A DNA stretch of 64,000 nt from an uncultured Ruegeria sp. (GTDB lineage: Bacteria; Pseudomonadota; Alphaproteobacteria; Rhodobacterales; Rhodobacteraceae), in contig NZ_CANMQQ010000001.1 in the NCBI RefSeq assembly GCF_947500045.1, forward strand, positions 602,853 through 666,852, in the 5' to 3' direction. A program made the position numbers and the translations under genes. Under the pieces are notes generated by a model. That model was given only the letters and a program-made list of their open reading frames with translations. It was not told the DNA's origin and searched no databases. Each line of letters opens with the position of its first letter. The stretch's first letter is position 1. This document shows, piece by piece, positions 17,887 to 26,263 of this stretch.

Positions 17887-18630
17887 ATGAGAATTTATCC
17901 CACAATGGAACTACAGAAAGGCCGCTGCGTGACGCTGGATAAGGGGCGTCTGGACGAGGCGATGGTCTGGCACGTGAACCCCATTGAGACAGCGCGTAGC
18001 TGGTCTGCGGCTGGTGCTGAATGGATGCAGTTGACGGATTTCGATGCCATCGAAGGACGCGACACCAACTCAGATTTGGTCGAAGAGATCATTCGGACAG
18101 CTGAGATGCCGGTGCAATTGGCGGGTGGTATGCGAACCCGTGAGAAGGTTGAACACTGGATCAACAAAGGTGCTGGTCGAATCGTAATCGGCACGCTTGC
18201 GGCGTGGGATCCGAGCTTGGTCAAGGAACTGGCCAAGCTTTATCCCGACCAGATCGTTTTGGCGGTTGATGTCTGGCAGGGACAGGTGATGACCGAAGGC
18301 TGGCGCAGCCAAAGTGCCTTTACCCCGGAGGCATTCATTGAAGCATTCGCTGATACTCCGTTCGCGGCCATTTTGGTCACGGATATCGACAGCGATATGG
18401 AAGATGTCGAGGCGCAGCTGGGCCTGATATCTGGTTTGGCCGAAAAATCGCGCACACCGATTATCGCAAGTGGTGTCGTGCGCAGCACGGATGACATCTC
18501 GCGTTTGGCCTATATCTCGAACATCTCGGGTGCCATCGTCGGGCGGGCTTTGTTCCGCAAGACAGTCGATCTGTCGGAAGCTTTGGATGTTGCGAAGTCA
18601 GCGCACGAACCGGTTGCAGAATTCCAGTAA
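17887..18630 (+). CDS. HisA-like TIM-barrel protein, divergent
   Basis: The protein has 247 residues; the ATG at 17887 has GGAGG ten bases upstream. The fold is clearly the HisA/HisF barrel: MRIYPTMELQKGRCVTL, PVQLAGGMRT, RIVIGTLAAWDPSLV, LAVDVWQGQVM, ILVTDID, PIIASGVVRS and GAIVGRALF align with HisA strands. The first catalytic acid, Asp8 of HisA, is Glu8 here. Asp128, matching the second, is kept. The arginine and glycine of the HisA TDIxRDG segment are replaced (TDIDSDM), and ASGGV is ASGVV. So it may not be the ProFAR isomerase of histidine synthesis. It lies between acpP and fabF with no his gene nearby. Confidence 0.8.
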   Translation: MRIYPTMELQKGRCVTLDKGRLDEAMVWHVNPIETARSWSAAGAEWMQLTDFDAIEGRDTNSDLVEEIIRTAEMPVQLAGGMRTREKVEHWINKGAGRIVIGTLAAWDPSLVKELAKLYPDQIVLAVDVWQGQVMTEGWRSQSAFTPEAFIEAFADTPFAAILVTDIDSDMEDVEAQLGLISGLAEKSRTPIIASGVVRSTDDISRLAYISNISGAIVGRALFRKTVDLSEALDVAKSAHEPVAEFQ

Positions 18631-18649
18631 CATCCTGCGCAGCTTATAT

Positions 18650-18686
18650 CCGCCCCTTTCGTATCGACGGATGGGGCGGTTTTTTT
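18650..18686 (+). terminator. Rho-independent terminator of the HisA-like gene
   Basis: CCGCCCC (18650-18656) pairs with GGGGCGG (18673-18679), followed by a run of seven T's. Starts 20 bases after the stop codon. Confidence 0.85.
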
Positions 18687-18838
18687 GTTTTTCGGCGTAT
18701 TTTCAACCCAGTCAAAAAGACACGAGAAGCACATACGGCAACATGATGCCTGACCGGTATTTGCCGTTGCTCTTGCCCCCGGACCCCGGGCCGGGGTATG
18801 AGCGGTTCTCATAACAGGAAGCAGGCAAGAGGCACTTC

Positions 18839-20104
18839 ATGCGCAGAGTCGTTGTAACCGGTCTTGGATTGGTCACTCCTTTGGCCAGTGGGGTCGAGGA
18901 AACATGGTCACGGCTGCTGGACGGAGAATCCGGCGCAGGTCCAATCACGCAATTTGATGCCGAGGCGAGTGGTGTCACCACGACCTATGCCTGCGAAGTA
19001 CCACGCGGTGACGGGACCGGCGGGACATTCAACCCCGACGATTGGATGCCGCCGAAAGAGCAGCGCAAGATCGAGGATTTCATTCTTTATTCCATCGCCG
19101 CTGCCGAGATGGCGTGTAAAGACGCAAACTGGTTGCCCGAGGATGAAGAGGACCGCCTGCGTACAGGTGTTCTAATTGGTTCAGGTATTGGCGGGCTTGG
19201 GTCGATTGCCAACACGGCAAACCTGATCCGCGATAAAGGCCCACGCCGTGTCTCGCCCTTCTTTATTCCGGGTGCGTTGATCAATCTGGCGTCTGGTCAG
19301 GTGTCGATCCGGCATGGCTTCAAAGGCCCGAACCATTCGGTCGTGACCGCCTGTTCAACTGGTGCGCATGCGATTGGCGATGCAAGCCGTATCATCCGTG
19401 CCGGTGACGCTGATGTCATGATCGCTGGGGGCGGCGAAGGCTGCATCTGCGAGATCGGGATTGCTGGGTTTAACGCCTGTAAGGCGTTGTCGACCAAATA
19501 TGCCGATGATCCGAAGAAGGCGAGCCGCCCCTATGACAGCGACCGTGATGGATTTGTCATGGGTGAAGGCGCTGGCATTGTAGTTCTTGAGGAATACGAA
19601 CATGCAAAGGCCCGTGGCGCGAAGATCTACGCCGAGGTTCTGGGTTATGGTATGTCAGGCGACGCATATCACATCACCGCGCCGTCCGAGGATGGCGACG
19701 GAGCCGAGCGCTCGATGAAAGCCGCGCTGCGAAGCGCTGGGCTGGAGCCAACCGATCTGGATTATATCAACGCGCATGGCACTTCGACCATGGCGGATAC
19801 GATTGAATTGGGGGCTGTTGAGCGCCTGCTGGGGGATCACGCCAGCAATGCGACCATGTCCTCGACCAAATCAGCGACGGGCCACCTTTTGGGCGCAGCT
19901 GGGGCGATTGAGGCGATCTTTTCGATCCTGGCAATCCGCGATCAGGTTGCGCCACCGACAATCAACCTGGACAACCCGGCGGTCGAGACACCCATTGACC
20001 TTGCACCGAATGCCAAGTGCGTGCGCGAGATCAACGTGGCCTTGTCGAACTCGTTCGGTTTTGGCGGCACCAATGCCAGTGTGATCTTCGGAAAGGTCAG
20101 CTAA
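18839..20104 (+). CDS. fabF: Beta-ketoacyl-ACP synthase II
   Basis: Condensing enzyme of fatty acid elongation, 421 residues. The start RRVVVTGLGLVTPL is typical; the nucleophile is Cys172 (VVTACSTGAHAIG), with the two catalytic histidines in INAHGTST and KSATGHLLGAAGA, and a C-terminal NSFGFGGTNASVIF. GAG codon use and GC content match its neighbours. mltG starts directly after its stop codon, so the two are co-translated. Confidence 0.97.
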   Translation: MRRVVVTGLGLVTPLASGVEETWSRLLDGESGAGPITQFDAEASGVTTTYACEVPRGDGTGGTFNPDDWMPPKEQRKIEDFILYSIAAAEMACKDANWLPEDEEDRLRTGVLIGSGIGGLGSIANTANLIRDKGPRRVSPFFIPGALINLASGQVSIRHGFKGPNHSVVTACSTGAHAIGDASRIIRAGDADVMIAGGGEGCICEIGIAGFNACKALSTKYADDPKKASRPYDSDRDGFVMGEGAGIVVLEEYEHAKARGAKIYAEVLGYGMSGDAYHITAPSEDGDGAERSMKAALRSAGLEPTDLDYINAHGTSTMADTIELGAVERLLGDHASNATMSSTKSATGHLLGAAGAIEAIFSILAIRDQVAPPTINLDNPAVETPIDLAPNAKCVREINVALSNSFGFGGTNASVIFGKVS

Positions 20105-21262
20105 ATGTGGCGGGCCCTTGCGTCGAATGCACTGACCATTCTGGTGGTTGGTTTGTTCCTGTTGGGCGGCGTCGTCCTTTGGGGGCAGTCGCAATACAAA
20201 TCTGACGGCCCGCTGGAAACCGCGATTTGCCTGCAGGTGAAACCCGGTTCGAACATGACCCGTGTTAGTCGCGATCTGGAAGATCAGGGTGCGATTAGCA
20301 GTGGATTGATCTTCCGGTTGGCAGCCGATTATGCGGACAAGTCTCAGCAGCTGAAAGCGGGTAGTTTCCTCGTGCGTGAAGGTGCGACGATGGAGCAGAT
20401 CGTTGATGAGATCACCAGCAGCGGTGCAAGCACCTGCGGGACTGAGATCGAGTACCGCATCGGCGTGACCCGGATGCAAACCCGCGTGCGGGAGCTGAAC
20501 CCGACAACGCTGGACTTTGATGAGGTCGCATCGTTTGTGATCGGCGCGGAAGAAGCGCCTGAAGTCTATGCAGAAAAACGGGGTGAGGCTGATACACGCT
20601 ATCGGGTTTCTTTGGCTGAGGGGGTTACCAGTTGGCAGGTTGTTGAGTCTCTGAAGGCGATGGATTTGCTGACCGGTGATGTGACCGAGTTGCCCGCCGA
20701 AGGGATGCTGGCCCCCGATAGCTATGAGGTCACACCCGGCGAGGATCGGAATTCCATTCTAGCGGATATGCACGAAAAACAGCAGCTTAGGATCAATGCC
20801 GCTTGGGAGGGTCGTCAGGAAGGATTGCCCTTGGGCAGCCCTGAAGAGATGTTGATTCTGGCTTCGATCATCGAGAAAGAAACAGGTTTGCCTGAAGAGC
20901 GTAGGCAGGTGGCCAGCGTCTTCGTTAACCGTTTGAACCAGGGTATGTTGCTGCAAACAGACCCGACCGTCATCTATGGTATCACCAAGGGCCAAGGGCC
21001 TTTGGGGCGTGGATTGCGGCGGAGTGAATTGCGCCGTGCAACGCCTTGGAATACCTATGTGATTGACGGTTTGCCGCCGACGCCGATTGCCAATCCTGGT
21101 CTGGCCAGCCTTGAGGCGGCCGTAGCCCCGGAAAACACCGACTTTGTGTTCTTTGTTGCGGACGGAACCGGCGGTCACGCCTTTGCCGAAACGCTGCAAG
21201 AGCACAATCGCAACGTCGCAAAGTGGCGCGAGATCGAGGCCGAGCGAAACTCAGGAAACTGA
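20105..21262 (+). CDS. mltG: Endolytic murein transglycosylase
   Basis: A YceG-fold terminase of glycan strands, anchored in the inner membrane. It has 385 residues: one N-terminal membrane helix (about 7-28, LTILVVGLFLLGGVVLWGQ), a LysM-like region, then the catalytic domain with LASIIEKETGLPEER, where Glu of EKET is the active acid, and the family landmarks QTDPTVIYG and YNTY-like WNTYVIDGLPPTPIANPG. The ATG abuts the fabF stop. fabF-mltG is a conserved pair in alphaproteobacteria. Confidence 0.95.
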   Translation: MWRALASNALTILVVGLFLLGGVVLWGQSQYKSDGPLETAICLQVKPGSNMTRVSRDLEDQGAISSGLIFRLAADYADKSQQLKAGSFLVREGATMEQIVDEITSSGASTCGTEIEYRIGVTRMQTRVRELNPTTLDFDEVASFVIGAEEAPEVYAEKRGEADTRYRVSLAEGVTSWQVVESLKAMDLLTGDVTELPAEGMLAPDSYEVTPGEDRNSILADMHEKQQLRINAAWEGRQEGLPLGSPEEMLILASIIEKETGLPEERRQVASVFVNRLNQGMLLQTDPTVIYGITKGQGPLGRGLRRSELRRATPWNTYVIDGLPPTPIANPGLASLEAAVAPENTDFVFFVADGTGGHAFAETLQEHNRNVAKWREIEAERNSGN

Positions 21263-21336
21263 TCAGATCTTTCGTGTTGTACAGCGCAAAAACAGCGTTT
21301 TGTCTGACTTGTACAACTTCGATTTAGGTGAATCGA

Positions 21337-21368
21337 AAAAAGGCCCGGTCATTTGACCGGGCCTTTTT
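21337..21368. terminator. Bidirectional terminator between mltG and rhlE
   Basis: Perfect 15-bp arms, AAAAAGGCCCGGTCA and TGACCGGGCCTTTTT, around TT. The A and T runs serve both converging genes; the structure ends three bases before the rhlE stop. Confidence 0.95.
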
Positions 21369-21371
21369 AAC

Positions 21372-22631
21372 TCACGCAGCTTTGGCGCGGCGCGGGCGAC
21401 GACGCTTCTGGCCACTCGGTTTGGGCCCGCCCCAGCTCTGAGGCTTTGGACCGCGACGGTTGTTGTTCTGACGACGTGCGGGTTTCTTGGGTGCCACTGC
21501 CTCGGGCATCGTGCCGCTGGCGACTGGAATCTCGATCTTCATCAGCTTCTGGATTTGGCGCAGCAGATCGACCTCTTCCGCTGAACAGAAGGCGATCGCT
21601 TCACCCTCGCGACCCGCGCGCGCTGTGCGTCCGATGCGGTGGACATAGTTGTCAGGTACTTCGGGCAGGTCGTAGTTGATCACGTAGGCGACACCGGGGA
21701 TATCGATGCCGCGCGCCGCTACATCTGTGGCGACCAGAACATTGATCTCACCTGCTCGGAACGCCTTGATCGCGCGATCACGCTGGCCCTGGCTTTTGTT
21801 GCCATGGATGGAGGCGGCGTTGAACCCGTCTGCGACGAGGCCCTTCATCAGTTTCTCGGCCCCGTGCTTGGTGCGGGAAAAGACCAACGTGAGGGCATCC
21901 ATATCTGCCGAGAGGATCTCACGCAACTTGGCGGGTTTGGCAGGCTTTTCAACGAAATGGATCGATTGGGTGATCTTGTCCGCTGCTTTGCCGGGAGGCG
22001 AGACTTGTACGCGTTGCGGGTTGGTCAGGTAGGCGCGGCTAAGCTCTTCCATCTGTTTTGGCATAGTGGCCGAGAACAGCATGGTCTGGCGCGGTGTGCC
22101 CAGTTCGGGTGCTATGCGGCGCAAGGCGTGGATAAAGCCCATGTCGAGCATCTGGTCGGCTTCGTCCAACACCAGATGCTTGACTGAACTCAGGTCAACT
22201 GCACGGCGATCCATAAGGTCGATCAGGCGACCGGGAGTGGCGACGAGAATGTCGGTGCCACGTGACAGGAACATGATCTGCTTGTTGATCGATTGGCCGC
22301 CAACCACGGTGGCGACGCGCAGCTTGGTGCCCTTGGTCAGGTTGCGCAGGCTGTCGGCGATCTGGTTGACCAGTTCGCGGGTGGGCGCAAGAATCAACGA
22401 CTTGGCCATCTTTGGCGCAGGCTTGCCGGGCTGTGCCAGCAGATGGTCAATCAGCGGCAGGCCAAAGGCCAGCGTCTTGCCGGTTCCGGTCTGCGCCAGG
22501 CCGAGGATATCGTGCCCGTTCAGGGCCAGCGGGATCGCCTGGTTCTGGATTGGTGTAGGTTGGGTGAATTTTGCGCGTTTCAGCGCATCGTTCAGCTCGG
22601 GCGCGAGGCCCAGCATGTCGAAGTCGAACAA
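21372..22631 (-). CDS. rhlE: DEAD-box RNA helicase, RhlE type
   Basis: ATP-dependent RNA helicase for ribosome assembly or mRNA decay. Motifs in order: Q motif (FTQPTPIQNQAIPLALNG), Walker A (AQTGTGKT), PTRELVNQ, TPGRLIDL, DEADQMLDMGF, SAT, and in the second RecA domain VLVATDVAARGIDIPGV and HRIGRTARAG. A Lys/Arg-rich tail (RRQNNNRRGPKPQSWGG) binds RNA. I chose the TTG at 22631, giving 419 residues, because AAAGGA lies seven bases upstream and the protein then starts MFDFDMLGLAPE; an ATG at 22658 lacks a ribosome site. Confidence 0.92.
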   Translation of the reverse strand: MFDFDMLGLAPELNDALKRAKFTQPTPIQNQAIPLALNGHDILGLAQTGTGKTLAFGLPLIDHLLAQPGKPAPKMAKSLILAPTRELVNQIADSLRNLTKGTKLRVATVVGGQSINKQIMFLSRGTDILVATPGRLIDLMDRRAVDLSSVKHLVLDEADQMLDMGFIHALRRIAPELGTPRQTMLFSATMPKQMEELSRAYLTNPQRVQVSPPGKAADKITQSIHFVEKPAKPAKLREILSADMDALTLVFSRTKHGAEKLMKGLVADGFNAASIHGNKSQGQRDRAIKAFRAGEINVLVATDVAARGIDIPGVAYVINYDLPEVPDNYVHRIGRTARAGREGEAIAFCSAEEVDLLRQIQKLMKIEIPVASGTMPEAVAPKKPARRQNNNRRGPKPQSWGGPKPSGQKRRRPRRAKAA

Positions 22632-22988
22632 ATAATATTCCTTTACAGCCAATGGCATAAGGCCAAAGGCAAGTCGTGACAGGCCGCATCTGCGACCGGC
22701 AGGGGTTGTGCGACACCTCGGGAAGCGCAGGCGGTTCCTGCATCATCTGGTCGTCGCGTCAAGAACCCTGCGTGAATGGGGAACTATGGGAAGGTTGGGC
22801 GCCGTCGGGCCGATTGAGGCCCGCCAATGCTCACGCTTTGGCGCTTTGTGTTCCGGGAAATGGGGGTAACCGCAAGCTTTGTCAAGTTTTTACTTGGCAG
22901 ATACTATTAAACAAAAACCAATCGGCACTTCGGTCACTGTCGAATTGTCGTGTCTGGCGAGATTTAATGATTGGCGATAGGTTGCGGT
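22632..22988. other. Divergent intergenic region rhlE-arsR
   Basis: This 357-base stretch holds no convincing gene; a 107-codon plus-strand frame (22676-22999) overlaps both neighbours' signals and has no family likeness. Its left part must carry the rhlE promoter on the minus strand, which I could not pick out. Its right part carries the promoter and near-palindrome listed at 22879-22907. Confidence 0.7.
22879..22907 (+). promoter_or_regulatory. Promoter with overlapping near-palindrome upstream of the ArsR-family gene
   Basis: TTGTCA (22879-22884), 17 bases, TACTAT (22902-22907) is a good sigma-70-type promoter, 81 bases before the start codon at 22989. TGTCAAGT (22880-22887) and ACTTGGCA (22892-22899) are inverted repeats with one mismatch around TTTT and overlap the -35 box and spacer. 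This is where an ArsR-type repressor would act on its own promoter. Confidence 0.6.
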
Positions 22989-23693
22989 ATGGCGATTGAA
23001 CCAAGACTGGATATCGTTGGGGCGGCGCTTGCCGATCCCAGCCGATCACGCATCTTGTGCGAATTGATGGATGGGCGTGCGTTCACCAACAAGGAACTGG
23101 CCTGTGCCGCAGGTATTACGCCGCAAACCGCAACTGCACATTTGAAGCAACTGGAACAGGCGGGACTGACGTCTTCGGTGCGGAGTGGGCGGCATGTTTA
23201 TCACCGTATTCGAAACGAAGATGTGGCCAGCACACTTGAATGTCTGTCTCTCCTGTCGCCAACTGATCATCTTAACCGGGCTGGTAATTCCCAAAAGGAT
23301 ACGCGATTGGTGCGGAGTTGTTACAATCACATTGCAGGACAGTTGGGTGTGATGATGACGAAAGCTCTGGCCGAGCGACATGTTCTGAACATCCAGAATG
23401 ATACAGTTACTCGGGGCTCGGAATACGAGGCTTTTCTGACCGATTTCGGCCTGAGAGGGATGATTTCGGAGTCAGATAGACCTGTTGCAAAGCTCTGCCT
23501 GGATTGGACAGAGCGGCGGCATCATATCTCGGGTCCTTTTGCGATCGCGCTTATGCAGAAGTGTTTGGACACTGGATGGTTGGTTCGAAGAACTGGAAGC
23601 CGTGCGCTTACCATCACGCCATCAGGTTATAACGCTTTCGAGCGCTGGTTCGACCTGTTCCCAGAGGATGTTTACCCTGTCAAAACAGGTTAA
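22989..23693 (+). CDS. ArsR-family winged-helix transcriptional regulator
   Basis: 234 residues from the ATG at 22989. The ArsR HTH occupies about 1-85: LADPSRSRILCELMDGRAFTNKELACAAGITPQTATAHLKQLEQAGL, then the wing SSVRSGRHVYHRI (landmarks, not full sequence). The remaining 150 residues form an effector or dimerisation part with two Cys (SCYNHIAGQLG and KLCLDWTERRHHISG). This long two-part form differs from the 100-residue arsenic sensors, and no ELCVCDL metal motif is seen, so the signal is probably not arsenite. The gene is preceded by its own promoter; targets unknown. Confidence 0.85.
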   Translation: MAIEPRLDIVGAALADPSRSRILCELMDGRAFTNKELACAAGITPQTATAHLKQLEQAGLTSSVRSGRHVYHRIRNEDVASTLECLSLLSPTDHLNRAGNSQKDTRLVRSCYNHIAGQLGVMMTKALAERHVLNIQNDTVTRGSEYEAFLTDFGLRGMISESDRPVAKLCLDWTERRHHISGPFAIALMQKCLDTGWLVRRTGSRALTITPSGYNAFERWFDLFPEDVYPVKTG

Positions 23694-23774
23694 TGGTTCG
23701 GTCGAGAACGAAGCGTCCTTTTCCCGTAGTGCCGTGTTTTCAGTCTAGAAAAGACCTGAAAGGCGGACCAAACC

Positions 23775-24242
23775 ATGGCACCAACAGAATATGAGAATGA
23801 CCGGTTCAAAACCGAAACCGGGGTACGTGTGATCGTGCAGGTACCTGAGACCCATGTCCAAAAGATCATGGACGCGATACTGGCAGAGGACGCCTTAACA
23901 TACGGCGATTACGATAGCGTCACCTACCAGACGGCATTGGGACAACAGCAATTCCGTTCAACAGGGCGAGGGCGCAACGCCTCGACTCCCAGTGCGGTCA
24001 AAGTACCCTGTGTAGAGGTGTCATTCTTTTTATCGGGTGATGCGTCAAACACGACAAAAGTGCTTAAGACCATTTATGAAACTCATCCCTACGAGGAACC
24101 GGTAATCCTTGTAGGTCAGTGTTTGCGAACGCTCCATATTCGTGGGCTGGATGAGGATAATCCCAACAGGTTCTGGAATGGTGACGCAGAAGAATGGGTT
24201 CCCGAGGCGCACCAACCGAAGTCAGGAAGGATGACTCGGTAA
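23775..24242 (+). CDS. Stand-alone NIF3/CutA-like domain protein
   Basis: A 155-residue protein. VRVIVQVPETHVQKIMDAILAEDALTYGDYDSVTYQT and QQQFRST, then VEVSFFL and THPYEEPVILVGQ, match the PII/CutA-like domain that is inserted in, or fused to, NIF3 (YqfO-type) proteins; the HPYEEP motif is its best marker. The metal-binding NIF3 halves are absent. The biochemical role of the free domain is unknown; PII-like trimerisation is inference. It is 81 bases after the ArsR gene on the same strand. Confidence 0.72.
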   Translation: MAPTEYENDRFKTETGVRVIVQVPETHVQKIMDAILAEDALTYGDYDSVTYQTALGQQQFRSTGRGRNASTPSAVKVPCVEVSFFLSGDASNTTKVLKTIYETHPYEEPVILVGQCLRTLHIRGLDEDNPNRFWNGDAEEWVPEAHQPKSGRMTR

Positions 24243-24375
24243 TAGTTGAAGTTGGTTCCTGAAGCGCGCAATCCGGCGTTGTTGGAGGCTTGGTGCATTA
24301 TACAGATTCGGTGAATAGTGGTGGTTTGCGAGTTATCGAATTATGAATTGATAGGACGGTCGCCGTTGCGTTCGT

Positions 24376-24417
24376 GTTGCGCAACTCATTGACTTTGCGA
24401 ACTTAATCTCGTATGAA
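24376..24417 (+). promoter_or_regulatory. Candidate promoter and palindrome upstream of the GTA cluster
   Basis: TTGACT (24389-24394), 17 bases, TATGAA (24412-24417) is a sigma-70-like promoter 105 bases before the first GTA gene. Directly upstream is a perfect 10-bp palindrome, GTTGCGCAAC (24376-24385), whose half GTTGCG also occurs 12 bases further up (24364-24369). GTA transcription is known to need an activator (GafA in Rhodobacter capsulatus); this palindrome is a possible activator or repressor site. The remainder of the 24243-24522 gap shows only the hairpin listed next. Confidence 0.5.
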
Positions 24418-24442
24418 TTATGTCATGCTAGAAGAAGTGGGC

Positions 24443-24475
24443 AACGGCCCCGGGGCGACCCGGCGGCCGTTTTTT
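24443..24475 (+). terminator. Strong intrinsic terminator ahead of the GTA cluster
   Basis: AACGGCC-CCGGG, GCGA tetraloop, CCCGG-(C)-GGCCGTT: 12 bp with one bulged C, followed by six T's. It is 200 bases past the NIF3-like gene but only about 26 past the promoter-like -10, so it either ends readthrough from upstream or attenuates GTA transcription. Confidence 0.8.
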
Positions 24476-24522
24476 CGTTTCTCTCGTGCGGAGAAAACTC
24501 ACGCATGAGGTCACAGGCAAAC

Positions 24523-24867
24523 ATGACTTTGATTACCCCGGAAGAGCGGATTTCCCAGACGGCTGACTTGTTGATGTCGCTTGAGAGGTCCATTCGCGAT
24601 CTGCGCCAAGCAGCGGAAGAACTGCGCAAACAGATCGGTGCCGGGGAGGATGCAGACCTTGCCGGAACAGGCAAGCAACTGGGTCAGCTAGAGGGGCTGA
24701 TCCGAAGTTGCCAGAAAGTGGAGACAAGCTTTGTCGAACAACATCACAGACAAGCCGGAATTGCCCAAGGGGGCTATGCGCTCGACCTTGATCGGGCACG
24801 ATCTGAGATCGGGTGCAGGCTGGCTCGCCTCCGCGCCTGCTGCGGTGCAGGACAGATTTCTGAGTGA
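24523..24867 (+). CDS. GTA orfg1, small terminase-like DNA packaging protein
   Basis: 114 residues from the ATG at 24523 (ACAGG upstream; the frame is open from 24505). The protein is helical with a heptad-rich middle (QTADLLMSLERSIRDLRQAAEELRKQI), as expected for the coiled-coil oligomerising TerS-type protein of gene transfer agents. Assignment rests on size, helical pattern and position directly before the large terminase, as in R. capsulatus (rcc01682). Its last 137 bases overlap the next gene in another frame. Confidence 0.75.
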   Translation: MTLITPEERISQTADLLMSLERSIRDLRQAAEELRKQIGAGEDADLAGTGKQLGQLEGLIRSCQKVETSFVEQHHRQAGIAQGGYALDLDRARSEIGCRLARLRACCGAGQISE

Positions 24868-26146
24868 GATCGGGGAGGGGGGGCTGTGTGCCCTCCCTTT
24901 CCTGTTTAAGTTTTGGGCGCTGCCGCATCAGTTGCCGCCGGAAGGGGACTGGCGGTCATGGGTGATCATGGGCGGGCGCGGGGCTGGTAAGACGCGCGCC
25001 GGGGCCGAATGGGTGCGGTCTGTGGTCGAAGGGTCGTTGCCGCTGGATCGGGGTGAGGCGTGTCGCGTGGCTTTGGTTGGTGAGACCTTTGATCAGGTGC
25101 GCGATGTGATGATTTTTGGTGACAGCGGGATATTGCAGTGCTCTCCGCCGGATCGGCGACCCACGTGGAAGGCATCCGAGCGGAAACTGGTCTGGCCCAA
25201 TGGGGCCGAGGCGCAAGCGTTTTCGGCGCATGATCCCGAGGGGTTGCGTGGCCCTCAGTTTGATGCGGCCTGGGTGGATGAACTGGCCAAATGGAAGAAG
25301 GCGGGCGAGACCTGGGATATGTTGCAATTTGCCCTGCGGTTGGGGGATCGGCCCCGGGTCTGCGTGACTACGACACCGCGCAATGTGAAGGTTTTGAAGG
25401 ATCTGCTGGCGTCGCCCTCCACCGTGCAAACCCATGCGCCGACCGAGGCGAACCGGGCCAATCTGGCGGGATCGTTTCTAGAGGAAGTGCGCGCGCGTTA
25501 TGCCGGTACACGGCTGGGGCGGCAGGAGCTGGATGGGGTGCTTTTGTCGGATGCCGAGGGGGCGTTATGGACAGGCTTGATGCTGGAGGCGGCACGGTGC
25601 GCGCAGGTGCCCGCGTTGGATCGCATCGTGGTGGCGCTGGACCCGGCGGTGACGGCAGGGGCGGATGCGGATGCCTGTGGGATTGTGGTCGTGGGCGCTC
25701 AGGTGCAGGGGCCGCCCGAGGCGTGGCGCGCCTATGTGCTGGCCGACCGGACGGTGCAGGGCGTTGGCCCGGCGGGCTGGGCGCAGGCGGCGATTAACGC
25801 GATGGATGAATTCGGGGCCGAGCGGCTGGTGGCCGAGGTCAATCAGGGCGGACAACTGGTGGAAGAGGTCGTGCGGCAGGTGGACCCTCTGGTGCCTTAT
25901 CGGGCGGTGCGGGCCTCACGCGGCAAGGTCGCGCGAGCCGAGCCTGTGGCGGCACTGTACGAGCAGGGGCGGGTGAGCCATGTGGCCGGGCTGGACGCGC
26001 TGGAGGAGCAGATGTGCCAGATGACCGCGCGCGGGTTCGAGGGGCAGGGTTCGCCCGACCGGGTAGACGCTCTGGTCTGGGCGCTGCATGAGTTGGTTGT
26101 GGCACCTGCGGGGGCGTATCGGAGGCCGAGGGTGCGGAGTTTGTAG
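24731..26146 (+). CDS. GTA orfg2, terminase large subunit
   Basis: The ATPase/nuclease motor that fills GTA heads with random host DNA. Of 471 residues, 81-88 form the Walker A loop in WVIMGGRGAGKTRAG, with FDAAWVDELAKW as Walker B and a C-terminal RNase H-like nuclease (IVVALDPAVTAGADADACGI, RLVAEVNQGG, DALVWALHEL). I use the TTG at 24731, which has GGAG upstream; an ATG at 24776 is an alternative. GTA terminases are relaxed in specificity, in line with headful packaging. The next gene is foreign; the portal gene follows about 1 kb later. Confidence 0.93.
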   Translation: MSNNITDKPELPKGAMRSTLIGHDLRSGAGWLASAPAAVQDRFLSEIGEGGLCALPFLFKFWALPHQLPPEGDWRSWVIMGGRGAGKTRAGAEWVRSVVEGSLPLDRGEACRVALVGETFDQVRDVMIFGDSGILQCSPPDRRPTWKASERKLVWPNGAEAQAFSAHDPEGLRGPQFDAAWVDELAKWKKAGETWDMLQFALRLGDRPRVCVTTTPRNVKVLKDLLASPSTVQTHAPTEANRANLAGSFLEEVRARYAGTRLGRQELDGVLLSDAEGALWTGLMLEAARCAQVPALDRIVVALDPAVTAGADADACGIVVVGAQVQGPPEAWRAYVLADRTVQGVGPAGWAQAAINAMDEFGAERLVAEVNQGGQLVEEVVRQVDPLVPYRAVRASRGKVARAEPVAALYEQGRVSHVAGLDALEEQMCQMTARGFEGQGSPDRVDALVWALHELVVAPAGAYRRPRVRSL

Positions 26147-26263
26147 CAAAAAGACTCAGCTTTGAGTTGACTTCGGGCAGCATTTCAACGCTCCTTCTGA
26201 TGCCAGAGAACGCCTTTGGCTTCTTGTTGGTCAGCTGTAAAGAAATTACGGGGTAGACAGTCT

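Noticed and set aside
22676..22999. 107-codon plus-strand frame between rhlE and the ArsR gene
   Set aside because: Overlaps the promoter region and the start of the ArsR gene; starts near the rhlE 5' end and has no sequence likeness.
24243..24500. Possible tRNA or small RNA gene in the gap before the GTA cluster
   Set aside because: No cloverleaf, T-loop or CCA-like end could be built; the only structure is the terminator hairpin.
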